64,000 nucleotides of DNA from Delphinus delphis (lineage: Eukaryota > Chordata > Mammalia > Artiodactyla > Delphinidae). This document shows positions 11,986 to 23,680 of the stretch, piece by piece; the stretch's first letter is position 1, and every line of letters starts with the position of its first letter. Location of the stretch: positions 78,930,731 to 78,994,730 of the forward strand of contig NC_082688.1 of the NCBI RefSeq assembly GCF_949987515.2, read 5' to 3'. Below the pieces are notes generated by a model. That model saw only the letters and a list, made by a program, of their open reading frames with translations. It was not told the DNA's origin and did no database searches. The position numbers and the translations under genes were made by a program.

Positions 11986-13009
11986 TCACCTGCTATACTG
12001 GGTGGACGAAACCAGGAGTATAATGCAATACCAAGATGGAAATTACAATTGTCCACTAGAATAATCAAATGGCATCATCTCAAAGAATAGAGCCAGTTAA
12101 GACTCATGAACATTTTTTTTCTCTGCGTTGGTTCCTAACATAATCTCCTACCATAGATAAGTACTCAAGGTCCATTGAAAAAGTTTGCAAAGGCGCTATA
12201 CTCCTAAAAGAACTTAGAGAAATGTACAACTGAATAATGTAAAACAATGGACGATGCACATCCATTTTTGTTTGAAAAGCTGGAGAGGTTTGTTGTGATT
12301 GTTGGTTAACAGGAATCACCACCAGCTGATAAAGAATAAAGATGGAAGTGAATTCCTTCCTCTTTTGCTTTGGGCAGTCAGGATGACTGGCAGTGCTGTG
12401 TAAATTCAAGAAAGCCTGTTGACAACGCATTGGTGAGCACCGCAGGGGAGTGGCAGCTCCGAAGAGAAAAGCAGAGGTGGTGCTGATAAATTAGAATGGG
12501 AAAATAAGCATCATGAACCCCCAAGAGTTAGGCTGCAGTCATGCAATACAAAAGCAAGAGATCAGACATTCACAGCACAGAACTCTGTACTACCATGCTG
12601 TGTTCTGCTCTTTTGAAGGAGCCTATTTTAATGACAAGGACAACACTAAAAAATACTAAAATCTCTCGAAATGCCCATCGTCTAGTGTTGAAATATAACC
12701 TTGTGGACATTAGCTACTACCATCTAAAGAAACTACAGGGGCAGATTACAAGTCATGAGGCTATCTAAGTGCCCTGGGAATTCTCTCCATTGTGAGGCTT
12801 TTTAAAAGGGGAGAATTAAGCTATATATTTTTTCACCTTTGTGCCTTTATCCTATCTTAAACTTTGAGGAAATTGCTACTGCTGTCAGTGCATAGCAATA
12901 CAGACAAGTATAGGCAAAATGCAAAAGAAAGGAAAACTGGCAAGCAGCACAAAAAGGTGGTTCTTGCTTCCTAAAAAGTAACATATCAGGTCAGAACACT
13001 ACAACAACA
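11986..13009. other. No recognised feature; unsupported open frame
   Basis: A 108-codon frame on the minus strand (12104-12430) has no recognisable domain, and no splice or promoter context supports it. I treat it as chance. Confidence 0.4.
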
Positions 13010-13135
13010 GGGGTCATGAGTCTTGTTTTCCAGGCAAGAAAAGTAAAGCCCAGAGAGGTAACGTGACTTGCCCAGTCAGTTAGTAGCAGGGCTGACACTG
13101 ACTGTCCAGTGTACCCCGTTTTAAAACGTCACACC
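13010..13135 (-). mobile_element. MIR SINE, reverse
   Basis: AAGCCCAGAGAGGTAACGTGACTTGCCC (13047-13074) followed by AGTTAGTAGCAGGGCTGA is the reversed MIR core. Confidence 0.75.
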
Positions 13136-13169
13136 AGTGCCACATGGCAATATGCATCATATCCTTTGA

Positions 13170-14132
13170 CTCAAGTGGGGTTGGCCAATTCTAAGATGGA
13201 CCCCAAGATTCTCACCCCTGATACAATACACCCTCTCCACTCACCCTATGTACTTACAGTTATTCCATTTAACACTAGTCTAGCTGCTGCTCTGAGGGGT
13301 TTTCCAGAAGTAATTAAGGTCCCAAATCAGTTAACTTTGAGAGATTCTCAGTGGGTCTTACCTAACCATATGACCTAACCTTAAAAGATGCTAGACTTTC
13401 CCTAGTGAGAGAGTGTCAAAGCATGAGAGGAATTTGACACGAGGAAGTATCACAGACTGAATTGTGTCTCCCCAAAATTCATATGCTGAGACCCTAACTC
13501 CCAATATGACTGTATTTGGAGACAGTCATAAGAACGTAATGAAGGTTAAATGAGGTTATAGTGTGGGGACTTAATGTGATATAACTAGTATCTTTTTAAG
13601 AGCAAGAGGCACCAGAGACCATTCCCCCTCTCTGCACACACACAGAGGCCACAGCAAGGAGGCAGACATCTACAAGTCAGGAAGAGAGGCTCTCACCGGA
13701 ATCCAACCCAGAAAGCACCTTGATCTTGGACTTGCAGCCTCCAGAGCTGTGAGAACATAAATTTCTATTGTTTAAGCCACCCAGTCTGCGGTGTTCTGTT
13801 GTGACAGCCCCAGCAGACTACTACAGAAAGATTCTACATCACATGTTTTGAAGACTGAGGGGGTCATGTGACAAGGAATATGGAACGTGGCCTCCAGCTG
13901 ACAGCCATCAAGGAAACAGGAACCTCATGTCTGTAACTGCAAGGAACTGAATTCTGACTCAATCATGTGAGCCTAGGAGAGAGCCTCAGAATCCAGATGA
14001 GGACACCTAGATTTCAGCCATAAAACACATGAGCAGGAAACCCAGCCACACCATGTGTGCCCTGTAGAACTGTGAGTTAGTAAAGGAGTTTTAAGTTGCT
14101 ATATTCATGGTAATGTTTTCAAAGAAAATGAA
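13170..14132 (+). mobile_element. Old MLT1-like LTR split by a younger LTR
   Basis: Left part 13170-13447 has ATTCTAAGATGGACCCCAAG, AGTAATTAAGGTCCC and TAAAAGATGCTAGA. Right part 13831-14132 continues with AGCCATCAAGGAAACAGGAACC, GAACTGAATTCTG, GAGAGCCTCAG and the end block AACTGTGAGTTAGTAAAGG. Together they give one MaLR LTR in the usual order, interrupted by the insertion at 13448-13825. Confidence 0.7.
13448..13825 (+). mobile_element. MST/MLT1-type MaLR LTR inserted in the older LTR
   Basis: Full-length 378-bp LTR: start TATCACAGACTGAATTGTG, CCCCAAAATTCATATGCTGA, ACAGCAAGGAGGCAGACATC, then CCTCCAGAGCTGTGAGAACA, GTTTAAGCCACCCAGTCTGC and end GACTACTACA. The 5-bp flanks are GGAAG (13443-13447) and GAAAG (13826-13830). 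There is no internal region, so it is a solo LTR. Confidence 0.88.
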
Positions 14133-14154
14133 TACCCCCTTCAAGATGAATTCT

Positions 14155-14315
14155 ATTTCTTAAACAGCTTTATCAAGGTATAACTGACATTTAAAAACTG
14201 CACATATTTAATGTGTACAGTTAGATAAGTTTGAACGTATGCATACACCCGTGAAATAGGTGTATCACCACAATCAAGGTAATAGACATATTTTATATAT
14301 CTATAACTCTCCAGG
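14155..14315 (-). mobile_element. L1M 3' UTR fragment, antisense
   Basis: AGCTTTATCAAGGTATAACTGACATTTAAAAACTGCACATATTTAATGTGTACAGTT (14167-14223) and ATACACCCGTGAAATAGG are the antisense form of old L1 3' ends. Confidence 0.7.
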
Positions 14316-15378
14316 AGGGAGATTCAGAGATATTTTTAGTGGGCTGCCCCAAATTTTTCCAGAGAGAAGCTACTTTTCATATTTCTCAAAGTTGTATACC
14401 TCAATGTGAGACAGGAGGTGTGGGCTGCAGGTACTTTTGCTACCTGGAGTATAAAATGGATGCTGACATATTTTGCAGCCGGACATATTTTCCTCACCAG
14501 GGTCTAAGCTTCAGGGACATAAGTTATTTATTTCACAGGGATTAGACAGATCAATGTTGACAGGTACCTTTTTGCAGCTCCTAGAGTATTTTTAAATACA
14601 TTTTTGATAGCTTATGGGCTTGAGAAATTAACTCAGATGGGATATTCTGATTACATTAATAAATTAGACATATAACTGCAAGTGGTGATAAAATGGGTGG
14701 GGTGTAGTGAGAGTAGGAGAGCATTGAGTTCTCTAATGTATTCAATGCCCTCAGTACCCGAGTACCAATTGATAGATAGCACAGAAAAAGTTCAATGATG
14801 ATTTAATTTAAAAGTTCCCTGTGCTTTATCATTCGTGTTTAATTATAGTTAGTCCATTAATTACTTTCTTGAGAAGTGAGACTGGAAAGAAAATTAAATG
14901 GTACTTTTAAAAGATAATTTTGCAAACAAATAAATGAAGCCAAATATAATCAATAATTTCTGTAACAACTGGCCCTGAGTTATTCCTCTTTAGAAAAATT
15001 GGTGTTTGTACTTTAATAATATGAAAGACTAGAAACTCTCTTCATAAATTTAAATAAGCATGAAAAAGTCAAAATAAAGACAATTAAGCTTTTCATAAAA
15101 TTTGACTCAAGCTAAAGGTGGCAATTTTAGCAGCACAGATTTTAACACTGTTTCTGAAAAACATACAATTAATGATGACCAGGTCTGAAAGTTGGGAAAA
15201 AATGGAAATAGATTTCCATTATCACAAAAACAGGGACTTGAAAAAGGCAGTGAATCTTGTGTTACTCTTGTATCTCTTTGAGAGAAGCTACCTCTCTTGA
15301 CCCTTTCTTTCCTAGGCTCATATGTATCTTTTAGAATGTTGAAACAGGAACTACACAGCAAAATAAGTATATAATTTT
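14316..15378. other. No recognised feature
   Basis: Contains the anonymous stretch 14330-14580 and AT-rich DNA. Two short overlapping frames near 15107-15361 carry no signature. Confidence 0.5.
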
Positions 15379-17122
15379 AAAATACCATTATCAATGGTGA
15401 CAAGCTGAAGGCTTTTCCTCTAAAATCAGGAACAAGACAAGGATTTCCACTCTCATCATTTATATTTAACATAGTATCGGATGTCCTAGCCACAGCAGTC
15501 AGAAAAGAAAAAGAAATAAAAGGCATCCAAATTAGAAGGGAAGAAGTAAAATTGTCACTATGTGCAGATGACATGATACTATATATAGAAGACCCTAAAG
15601 TCTTCACCAAAAAACTATTAGAACTAGTAGATGAATTCAATAAATTTGCAGGATACAAGATTAACATACAGAAGTTTTTTGCTTTCTATACACTAATAAT
15701 GAACTAGTAGAAAGAGAAAGCAAGAAAATAGTCCCATTTACAATCACATCAAAAATAATAAAATACCTAGGAATAAACTTAATCAAGGAGGTGAAAGACC
15801 TATGCTTGAAAACTCTAATATAATGCATTGATAAGGGAAATTGAAGACAATACAAATAAATGGAAAGATATCTCATGTTCATGAATTAGAAGAATTAGTA
15901 TTGTTAAAATGTCCATACTACCCAAAGCAATCTACAGATTCAATGCAATTCCTATCAAAATACCCATGACATTTTTCACAGAACTAGAACAAACAGTCCT
16001 AAAATTTGTATGGAACCACAAAAGAGCCCAATTAGCTAAAGCAATCCTGAGAAAAAGAACAAAGCTGGAGATATCATTCTTCCTGACTTCAGACTATACT
16101 ACAAAGCTACAGTAATCAAAACAGTACGCTACTGTCACAAAAACAGATACATAGATCAATGAAACAGAATAGAGAGCCCAGAAATAAACCCACACATGTA
16201 TGGTCAATTAATCTATGAAAAAAGAGGCCAAAATATACAATGGGGAAAAGACAGTCTCTTCAATAAGTGGTTGGGAAAACTAGACAGCTATATGTGAAAG
16301 AATGAGATTAAAACATTTTCTCACACCATATACAAAAGTAAACTCAAAATGGATTACAGACCTAAATGTAAGACCAGAAACCACAACAATCCTAGAAGAA
16401 AACATAGGTGGTACCCTCTTTGACGTCAGTCTTATCAATGCTTTTTTGGATCTGTCTCCTCAGGCAAGGGAAACAAAAATAAATAAACAAATGAGACATA
16501 ATAAAACGTAAGCTTTCACACAGTAAAGGAAACCATCGACAAAATAAAAAGATAACCAACTGAATTAGAGAAGATATTTGCAAATGATATGTCTGACAAG
16601 GGGTTAATATTCAAAATATATAAAGAGTTCATAAACTTAATATCAAACAAGAACAACCCAATTAAAAAATGTGTGGAAGACCTGAATAGACATTTTTCCA
16701 AAGACATACAGATGGCCGACAAGCAGATGAAAATATGATCAACATCACTAATTATCAGGGAAATGAAAATCAAAACCACAATGAAATGTCACTTCACACA
16801 TGTCAGAATGACTATCACTAAAAAAGACAAAATAATAACTGTTGGCAAAAATGTGGACAAAAGGGAACCCTAGTACACTGTTGGTGGGAATGTAAATCGG
16901 TACAGACACTGTGGAAACAGTATGGAAGTTCCTCAAACAATTAAAAATAGAACTATCATATGACCCAGCAATTTCACTCATGGGCATGTATCTGAAGAAA
17001 CAAAAAACACTAATTCAAAAAGATATATGTACCCCAATATCCACTGTAGCATTATTTATAATAGCTAAGATATGGAAACCACCTAAGTGTTCATCAACAA
17101 GTAAATGGATAAAGGAGATGTG

Positions 17123-17128
<6 letters not shown>

Positions 17129-17158
<30 letters not shown>
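17129..17158. repeat. (TA)n microsatellite in the L1
   Basis: About 14 AT units at the place where the L1 normally has a short ATATA run. A second TA/TG tract resumes at 17310-17366. Confidence 0.95.
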
Positions 17159-17162
<4 letters not shown>

Positions 17163-17163
<1 letters not shown>

Positions 17164-17306
17164 TTTTTTTTCAAATGCCAAACTAAATTTATTGTGCTAA
17201 AGAGAAGCTGTTTAACTATAAGAAAATAAGTGCAGTCTAGATTTTGCGCATATGTGGGGAAAAATGCTGAGATTACCAATTGTGTGTCACAATCCTCTTT
17301 TGTAGA
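17163..17306 (-). pseudogene. Probable retrocopy of an mRNA 3' UTR, unidentified
   Basis: This segment is foreign to the L1. Read on the minus strand it ends with CACAATAAATTTAGTTTGGC, 6-7 more bases, and then nine A residues. That is an AATAAA signal about 20 nt before a poly-A tail, the layout of a reverse-transcribed mRNA 3' end. It is only about 140 bp and carries no coding sequence, so I cannot name the parent. The flanking TA/TG repeat hides any TSD. Confidence 0.6.
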
Positions 17307-17854
17307 TTTATGTGTATATACATGTATGTATATATGTGTGTATATATATATATATATGTATATACACACATACAATAAAATATTACTTAGCCATAAAAAA
17401 GAATGAAATCTTGCCATTTGCAACAACACGGATGGACTTGGAGGGTATTATACTTAGTAAATTAAACTGGACAGAGAAAAACAAATACTGCATGTTTTCA
17501 TTTATATGTGGGATCTGAAAAATTAAAACGAATGAATGTAGCAAAACAGAAACAGACTGACAGATGCAGAGAAGAAACCAGTGGTTACCAGTGGGGACAA
17601 GGGTGGGGGGAGGTGCAATACAAGGGAAGGAGATTAGGAGGAACAAACTACTAGGTATAAAATAAGCGAGATACAAGGATGTAACAGACGGCACAGGAAA
17701 TATAGCCAATATTTTATAACAACTTTAAATGGAGTATAATGTATAAACATAATGAATCACTATGTTATACACCTGAAACTAACATTGTAAATCAACAATT
17801 CTTCAATAAAAAATTAAATAAATAAATTAAAAATAAAATATCATTATCAAACAC

Positions 17855-18270
17855 TGACTTTGTGACAGGCACTATGCTAAATATTAGTGATACATCTAAC
17901 CTTTCACTCAAACAGCTTAGAGTTCAGCAGAGGATAAAATGCTGACCCAGCAAAGCACAGGAAGGGTGAAGTATAACCCAGAAAGAAAGGGCATGTATTC
18001 TGTCTGCGTCAGCTAGAGAAGGCTCAACAAACGGGTGGTGTGGAAGGTATATATCCCACCTTACTGAAGAGATTGGGGGTACTGAGACCCTGACAGGGGA
18101 AAATATTCCAGACAGAAGGAATGGCATGGGGAAAGACTGACAGCTGGCTGTAGAGTATCTGGGAAAGCTTTCTGGCCAAGCAGCTTGCAAACTTTTCCTA
18201 GAGGTGATTCAGAGGTTTTGAAAAGCATTCTGACATCAACTTCCAACAATTTATTAATTTCATTTAACAA
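17855..18270 (+). mobile_element. Diverged old mammal-wide repeat, unnamed
   Basis: GACAGGCACTATGCTAAATATTAGTGATAC, ACAGCTTAGAGTTCAGCAG and ATATTCCAGACAGAAGGAATGGCATGGGG (18102-18130) follow an order I know from old interspersed mammalian repeats. I do not assign a family name. Confidence 0.4.
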
Positions 18271-18277
18271 TCAATTA

Positions 18278-18696
18278 CAGATATACCTCAGTGCTATTGC
18301 GGGTTTGGTTTCAGACCACTGCAATAAAGAAAATATCGCAATAGAGTCCCATGAATTTTTTTGGTTTCTTAGTGCAAATAAAACTTACGCTGTAGTCAGT
18401 CAATAGCATTATGTCTAAGAAAAGTACATACCTTAATTTTAAAAAACTTTATTGCTAAAAAATGCTAACCATCATCTGAGCCTTCAACTCACCATAACAA
18501 ACAAAATAATGAAAAAGTTTTAAATATTGTGAGAATTACTAAAACATGATACAGAAATACAAAGTGAGCAAATGCTGTTGGAAAAATGGCACCGACAGAT
18601 TTGCTTGATTCAGGCTTTCCTCAAACCTTCAGTGTGTAAAAGTCGCAATATCTTCTAAGCACAAAAAAAGTGACGTGCAAAAAAATAAGATATGTA
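18278..18696 (-). mobile_element. Internally deleted Tigger1-type DNA transposon
   Basis: The left edge reads CAGATATACCTCAGTGCTATTGCGGGTTTGGTTTCAGACCACTGCAATA (18278-18326), the terminal repeat of Tigger1, preceded by TA (18276-18277). Then come the 3' non-coding part (ATAGCATTATGTCTAAGAAAAGTACATACC at 18403-18432) and ACTTTATTGCTAAAAAATGCTAACCATCATCTGAGCC (18446-18482). It then jumps to the other end of the element (ATGCTGTTGGAAAAATGGCACCGACAGA at 18572-18599), finishing at ATAAGATATGTA. Almost the whole transposase gene is missing. Confidence 0.9.
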
Positions 18697-20554
18697 TTTT
18701 TGGCCATCCATGTGCTAGACATTGGGCTCAGGTGATCAAAATCTTACCAAACCCATGTCTTCCTCTTGGGGATCTTATAAGGCATGAGGAGAAAGGAAAT
18801 CAGGTCAAAACAATGTGAGGCGCCTTAACTACTGACAAACCACCCCCCACCCAGTTGCCACATTTCTTCTTCCTGAATCTCAGAACACGGTGTTTTTTTT
18901 AAAAAAGCAGAAAAATACTAATCTTGGTGGATGAATTGTGATTGGTTTAAACTATCAGGGCAATCCCAGTTTCCTACACCCAAATCTCTTTTTCCAGCCT
19001 CCCTCACAGCTGGGACTACCCAGAGAGCAAGTTAATATTGAATTGTAAAGATGGGTCCTGGATGTGTTTTGGTATTACATTTACATTTATTACACCTCAT
19101 ATTATGCATAGTACACACACCCATACACACTTCTCCATGTTATATATGACTATACTCACATGCATATATTATATATATGCATATGTTATCTCTTCTACAT
19201 AATGGTTCTTAGGTTATCTGCTTAAAACTATCAAACCAATATCTGTATAGATATTGGAGCCTATACTTCCTCAGTCCCATAACCATATGCCATAATGATA
19301 AATCTTTTGCCCCCTTTTCTCCCTGCTGGCCCTTCTAGGGACACAGTGCTAAGTTAGTACCTTTTAAGAAATGTGTTTCTCAGAGGTAGGACCTACCAGA
19401 ACACGGTGGAACTGCTTGATCCCTTGGTAGCATGTAACTGTCCTTATTTTTACTTGAAATAATCTCTATAACTGAACTGAGATAGACTGAAGAACAGTCA
19501 TTGACTTTTAATGATACCAAGTTTGAAAACAAACATCACCATGATAACGAATAATGCTTTTATCTTTGATACAACTCAGGCAATGTCAAAGTTACATCTG
19601 CCTCTCTACTAGTCAGGTCCATCTTTATCATGAAATTGGCCCCTGAAACGCATTCAGAGAAATGTACTATTTGTTTCTACCATCACTGTGTTCCCCTGTA
19701 TTCATATTACCCTGCATATTAGATCAGTCTCGCCCAATGATGGATGCTCTGGGACCTCCCTCAGTAAATGTGCTGGATTCGATTGTTCCTCTTTACCTTG
19801 GGTTATTGCTAGTTCTCAGGAGTCTGCTAAGATTCTCTTTCCATGAAGTACTGAAGTTCTTTCTTTCTGCAGCTGGTCACAAACACAAAAGCATTCTGAC
19901 AAATAGTACAGCAAAGACTTAGAGCAGACTACTCACTCTAACCCCTTAGTGTCCTATTCTCTGTAAAGACTTCCTAACATCAGGGTGGAGGTCCAGGTAT
20001 CAGTTGTAGAGGGACCATGTTACGCAGAAAATAATTTCAGCCTAAACCTGGGACCATGTATGGATATGCCAGCCCCTTTCATCTTTGAAGCATTGAAATG
20101 GTCTGGGGCTAGAGATAAGAAAATATGCTTTCTCCCACTGCAATCTGATCTAACCATTGTAAAGAGTAGCACAAACGTATGCATTATATACATAGGAAAC
20201 AGAATCCAAGTACGTCATTTTGGTATATAAAAGAGATAATTCAAGAGACACTCTGGATAGGCCCCCAAATGACTCAGAAAATATCCTGTTGTGAGCAAAG
20301 CAACTCCCACAGCAAAAGATATTAAGTGTACTCTGTCCTATAATAATAAGTAAGGAATTTGTCAACCCTCTGACCACTGAAAGAAGCAATTAGGGCAGAA
20401 GAGCAATGATAAAGGAGACCAGAGAAGAGAGCACAAGAAAAACAAAGCCTATTGTGATAGGTACCCCAGTGGTGGGATGGGTAGAAGTTTCACCTTAACA
20501 TGAGAGTCACTATCAAATGGCTCTGCAAAAAAAACCCAAAACCTGGTGTCAATT
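18697..20554. other. No recognised gene
   Basis: No family clearly recognised. The patch 18917-19040 (TGATTGGTTTAAACTATCAG) may be an old DNA-transposon remnant. 19140-19190 is AT-repeat rich. Confidence 0.4.
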
Positions 20555-20745
20555 TGCAAACCCACTAACAGTATATGAGAGTTAACAATTCTCCTACCTT
20601 CACCTGCACTGGATATAACAGTGTTTTAAATGCTAAAATGATAATAATCTCATTTTGTTTTATTTTTAGATTCAAGAGGTAGAGAAACTTTTCATACATT
20701 TATTGATAATGTATATTCGTCTCTCTGTAAATTGGTAAAAAAGAA
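20555..20745 (-). mobile_element. L1M ORF2 fragment, antisense
   Basis: ATTTGCAAACCCACTAACAGTATATGAGAGTT (20552-20583), then AATGATAATAATCTCATTTTG, is the antisense of the L1 region around the conserved ACTCTCATATACTG block. Strongly diverged. Confidence 0.55.
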
Positions 20746-21149
20746 TTGATGATAAATATTGCAGTAATAATAATTGATATTAATAAGAGATTTTACTATG
20801 CTTTTTGAGGCATGTCTCCAATAGGTGTGCTGTTAAGTCAACAAGTTTCCCACAGAGCCCACTCTTCTAACATTTGTAATGGAGGTGATGGACATTCCAA
20901 TAACTGGATGCGTGAAGCGGGAATTACCTGCTTCATGTACTAGCCACCAAATTAAGTTTAACTTGCTTATTGTTTTGTGCCAACAAATCTGTGTACATCA
21001 AGATGCCAGATTAGACTGAAGGAGAAAGAACAGGACCTGATTCAGGATATGGAAATATTTACAATGCTTTAAATCTAATTGTTTCCTCGTAACAAAGGCA
21101 GGCACAGGCATTATAATTGTCTTGTGTTTTCTCTGTAATTGCTTCAAAT
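20746..21149. other. No recognised feature
   Basis: Nothing recognised. Confidence 0.5.
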
Positions 21150-21290
21150 CCTTTTTGGACGAAGATACAATGTCTCCTTGACTGTGAGTTTCTCTAGAGC
21201 CAATTAATTTGAATTCCCAAGGTTTAGAACAGAGCTTGGCACAAGGCAGTTATTAATAAGTATTATGAAGTGGTTTCTGATTATATGAAT
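21150..21290 (+). mobile_element. L2 3' end, weak
   Basis: ACTGTGAGTTTCTCTAGAG and AACAGAGCTTGGCACAAGGCAGTTATTAATAAGTATTATGAAG (21229-21271) fit an L2 terminus. Confidence 0.45.
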
Positions 21291-21315
21291 AGGCTTAAAA
21301 GAATATAATAAAATA

Positions 21316-21600
21316 GGGCTTCCCTGGTGGCACTGTGGTTGAGAGTCTGCCTGCTAATGCAGGGGACACGGGTTCGAGCCCTGGTCTGGGAGGATGCCAC
21401 ATGCCGCGGAGCAGCTAGGCCCGTGAGCCACAACTACTGAGCCTGCATGCTGGAGCCTGTGCTCCGCAACAAGAGAGGCCACGATAGTGAGAGGCCCGCG
21501 CACCGCGATGAAGAGTGGCTCCCGCTTGCCACAACTAGAGAAAGCCCTCGCACAGAAACGAAGACCCAACACAGCAAAAATAAATAAATAAAATTAATAA
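21316..21600 (+). mobile_element. CHR-type SINE, long form
   Basis: It begins GGGCTTCCCTGGTGGCACTG, has GGGTTCGAGCCCTGG (21370-21384) and ends in (AAATA)n near 21578-21592. A related A-rich string before the SINE (21297-21315) and after it (about 21629-21647) may be the TSD, which would put extra sequence in the tail. This is uncertain in AT-rich DNA. Confidence 0.9.
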
Positions 21601-22165
21601 ACTCCTACCCCCAACATATTCTTTAAAAAAAAGAATAAAATAATAACAATATATAAGTGACATCTAAGACTATAAATTTTTAATAACATCAACAACAAAA
21701 AAATCCACACAGACATCTCTTTTTTCATACAGCTGAAATTCTAAAAATGTCATTTTATTGACATAGTGCTCTCCTCTCCTCATCATTCATGACAATGCAT
21801 CCTTCTCTCTCAGTTTATGGGAAGAAGCTACTGGCATTTTTCTATAGAAGTATGTGAAGGGATTATACATCCTCAGAGTTTGGCACATTCTTTCATACAA
21901 AAATGTGCTGCACTGAACTAATAGTCGTAAAATACTAGAGATTTACTGTCTTTCTCTTCTGTGGAAGGTGAGAAGTAGCTCCTCTTTGCTAAATAGTGAA
22001 GAAAAATTATTTCCCTACATAAATATTATCTCTCACAGCATTTATCTTCTTGATAAATATGGAAAATAATATCTATCTTTAAGAACTGCAATAAACTCAA
22101 GGCCAATATACAACTTAAAGACCTCATTAATCTTTATGAATTGAAAATAAATCCTATAGGAAATA
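21601..22165. other. No recognised feature
   Basis: AT-rich DNA between two SINEs of opposite orientation. Confidence 0.5.
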
Positions 22166-22513
22166 TAATTTCCCCTTTTATTTTTTTATAAATTTATCTA
22201 TTGATTGATTTTTGGCTGCATTGGGTCTTCATTGCTGCGCACAGGCTTTCTCTAGTTGCAGCAAGCGGGGGCTACTCTTCATTGTGGTGCACAGCTTCTC
22301 ATTGTGGTGGCTTCTCTTGTTGCAGAGCACAGGCTCTAGGAGCACAGGCTTCAGTAGTCATGGCATGCACGCTCAGTAGTTGCAGCGCACGGGCTTAGTT
22401 ACTCCGTGGCATGTGGGATCTTCCCAGACCAGGGATCGAACCTGTGTCCCCTGCATTGGCAGGTGGATTCTTAACCAATGCGCCACCAGGGAAGTCCTAA
22501 TTACCCCCTTTTA
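22166..22513 (-). mobile_element. CHR-type SINE, long form, reverse
   Basis: Body 22181-22497. On + it ends GCGCCACCAGGGAAGTCC, the complement of the SINE head, and begins with a T-rich tail complement. The TSD is TAATTTCCCCTTTTA (22166-22180) versus TAATTACCCCCTTTTA (22498-22513). It lies about 0.9 kb from the opposite-facing copy at 21316, so the two form an inverted pair. Confidence 0.92.
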
Positions 22514-23316
22514 AAAAGCATTCTTTTCTCATTTTGTTTTTGATGACAAAAAACACGCAATCTCATTTTCTTCAATTAGAGAGTATAAGATCTATTTTCA
22601 AAAGAAATAAAAAGCCATATATAACTCCTCATCACCCAGGGATAAGAGCAAGTAACAACTTATTATATGTCCTTCCCATATTTTCCTGTATATGAGTATA
22701 TATTTATAAAAAGATAACATTTTGTGAATTGAGTAAGTGTGCACTAGGAAAATAAGAAATAAAGACTGTGAAGCCCCACAAGTTGCTCACAGATAAGCAC
22801 ATTCCCCGAGGAATCACACAAAAAGGTAGAAGCGTTTTCCCATATAGATTGTTTTCTTCTTTATAAATTGTTAAAAGGGGAAAAGAGTAAATAGACCAAA
22901 AAAAGTAGAGAGAGTAACAAGACTTCAGCTTGAATATATATTTTATTAGAAAATAATGCAAATGATTTGCTAAAAATACAGAAACGTAGGAAGTAAAAGT
23001 CAAATATTTCTATGTTTCTCTTTGCATAATTCTTGAGAATCATTTTGTCTATACTTTTCCAGTTTTTCTTTTACAAGTCACATCATTGTTTATAGAGACA
23101 TTATTAGCCCCTTTCAAATGTCTGGCAAATACGTGTTCCCTTATTCCTTTATTTATCGTGTGTGTGTGCGTGTGTTGTGAAGTGTATTTGTTTTTTCCCT
23201 TTATGATTCATACGGTTTGTGTCATGCTTTGATAAGCATTTCCTACTCCCAAGATTACATGATTTTTTTTTTTTTTGTAATTTGTGTATGGTAGTAGAGC
23301 AAAGCGTTATAGAAAT
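22514..23316. other. No recognised gene
   Basis: AT-rich. A short TG tract (about 23158-23176) and a 13-T run (about 23263-23276) are the only landmarks. Confidence 0.5.
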
Positions 23317-23680
23317 ACTTTCTTTTTTTTTTGGTGCATTTTTTTAACATCTTTATTGGAGTATAATTGCTTTACAATGGTGTGTTAGTTTCTGCTTTAT
23401 AACAAAGTGAATCCGCTATACCTATATATATATATATCCCCATATCTCTTCCCTCTTGCATCTCCCTCCCTCCCACCCTCCCTATCCCACCCCTCTAGGT
23501 GGTTACAAAGCACCAAGCTGATCTCCCTGTGCTATGCGGCTGCTTCCCACTAGCTATCGATTTTACATTTGGTAGTGTATATATGCCCATGCCTCTCTCT
23601 TTGTCCCAGCTTACCCGTCCCCCTGCCCGTGTCCTCAAGCCCATTCTCTATTAGGTCTGTCTTTATTCACTTCCTTTTTT
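23317..23680 (-). mobile_element. Short 5'-truncated L1, 3' UTR only
   Basis: Body about 23329-23668, antisense. ATCTTTATTGGAGTATAATTGCTTTACAATGG (23350-23381), CCCTCTAGGTGGTTACAAAGCACC and TCTCCCTGTGCTATGCGGCTGC are the cetartiodactyl L1 3' UTR. The flanks ACTTTCTTTTTT (23317-23328) and ACTTCCTTTTTT (23669-23680) are a plausible TSD. This is a dead, roughly 340-bp insertion. Confidence 0.9.

Larger units (their letters stand above)
15379..17850 (+). mobile_element. 5'-truncated L1, ORF2 3' half plus 3' UTR
   Basis: L1 body 15395-17834, sense. The flanks AAAATACCATTATCAA (15379-15394) and AAAATATCATTATCAA (17835-17850) are a 16-bp TSD with one mismatch. The reverse transcriptase active-site block reads [14 protein letters not shown], with CADD at 15561-15572. 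The frame breaks about 40 codons later. Surviving ORF2 pieces lie at 15909-16115, 16302-16511 and 16911-17123, and the C-terminal Cys motif region is at 16840-16905. The 3' end has the cetartiodactyl ATACACCTGAAACTAACATTG block (17767-17787) and an A-rich tail. It is not active. A TA tract and a foreign insert interrupt it at 17129-17360. Confidence 0.93.

Noticed and set aside
12104..12430. 108-codon open frame, minus strand
   Set aside because: No domain, no splice or promoter support, and AT-rich neighbours; expected by chance in 64 kb.
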